Positions 35,881 through 36,007 of a stretch of 36,007 nt of DNA are shown here, piece after piece. The notes under the pieces are model-generated. The model saw only the letters and a list, made by a program, of their open reading frames with translations, was not told where the DNA came from and ran no database searches. This stretch comes from Nonomuraea corallina. Lineage in GTDB: Bacteria; Actinomycetota; Actinomycetes; Streptosporangiales; Streptosporangiaceae. The stretch lies in the NCBI RefSeq assembly GCF_027620315.1, contig NZ_JAPNNL010000064.1, positions 1 to 36,007 on the forward strand. The letters run 5' to 3'. Position 1 is the stretch's first letter. Each line of letters opens with the position of its first letter. Made by a program: the position numbers and the translations under genes.

Positions 35881-35941
35881 GACCCCCAATTAGCTGCTTT
35901 TCGGCCCCTTCTGCCGCGTACCACGGCCGTCCCGGGCGTGT

Positions 35942-36007
35942 CGCACCTCAACGCGCGCGCCGTAATCCACGCGCCGCAACCCGCGCGCCGCAACCCGCGC
36001 GCCTCAA
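35942..36007. repeat. 14-bp tandem repeat at the right edge
   Basis: About 4.7 copies of a 14-bp unit close to CGCGCCGCAACCCG: CGCACCTCAACGCG, CGCGCCGTAATCCA, two exact CGCGCCGCAACCCG, then CGCGCCTCAA, which is cut by the window end. It lies upstream of amtB, outside the GlnR-like boxes. The full array size is unknown. Confidence 0.85.

Overview
The window is high-GC DNA throughout, with frequent GTG starts, Shine-Dalgarno sites of the AAGGAG/GGAGG type, and tightly packed operons. Its gene content is typical of a filamentous actinomycete: three conservons (cvnABCD), an amtB-glnK-glnD operon with GlnR-like boxes, and lipoprotein-type solute-binding proteins. A Streptosporangiaceae-like organism (Nonomuraea or a relative) is my inference; no marker gene in the window fixes the genus. 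I see no insertion sequences, phage genes, CRISPR arrays, tRNAs or rRNAs, and composition looks even, so this reads as resident chromosome.

Layout, left to right. (1) 1-4595, minus strand: conservon 1 (cvnA1-B1-C1-D1; D1 runs off the left edge). (2) 4770-8202: a minus-strand pair, GT1 glycosyltransferase then gamma-aminobutyraldehyde-type dehydrogenase, divergent from a TetR regulator, with two similar inverted repeats between them. (3) 8196-11997, minus: polyamine-type ABC importer potD-B-C-A. (4) 12138-14224, plus: maltokinase-like sugar kinase and SIS-domain protein, divergent from potD. (5) 14237-18695, minus: conservon 2. (6) 19069-25639, plus: proV, a double-length proW, two tandem proX paralogues and a choline dehydrogenase-like GMC oxidoreductase, followed by a TetR gene (25671-26444) with a perfect palindrome directly before it. 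(7) 26508-31708, minus: conservon 3, followed in the same direction by a small membrane-anchored protein of unknown function. (8) 31845-35749, minus: amtB-glnK-glnD, with GlnR-like boxes and a 14-bp tandem repeat at the right edge.

How it fits together. Each conservon is a set of a membrane histidine-kinase-like protein (A), a Roadblock/LC7 protein (B), a DUF742 protein (C) and a small Ras-like GTPase (D), thought from Streptomyces work to form a membrane-associated signalling complex. Here three diverged sets alternate with uptake operons for nitrogenous solutes: polyamine or an amino compound, betaine/choline, and ammonium. The copies share invariant parts: a 34-nt block at the C/D overlap, the DHp and ATPase core, and conserved short motifs in the otherwise disordered A tails. 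They differ in informative places: the GTPase G4 box of D2 is NGWN instead of NGWD, the kinase G1 box of A3 is DNGIS instead of DQGIG, and each A tail has its own repeat family. The most interesting untested ideas are that the conserved tail motifs dock the cytoplasmic partners, that cvnA1 and cvnA2 share a control element (a 19-nt motif upstream of both), and that the membrane protein after cvnD3 is a fifth conservon-3 component.
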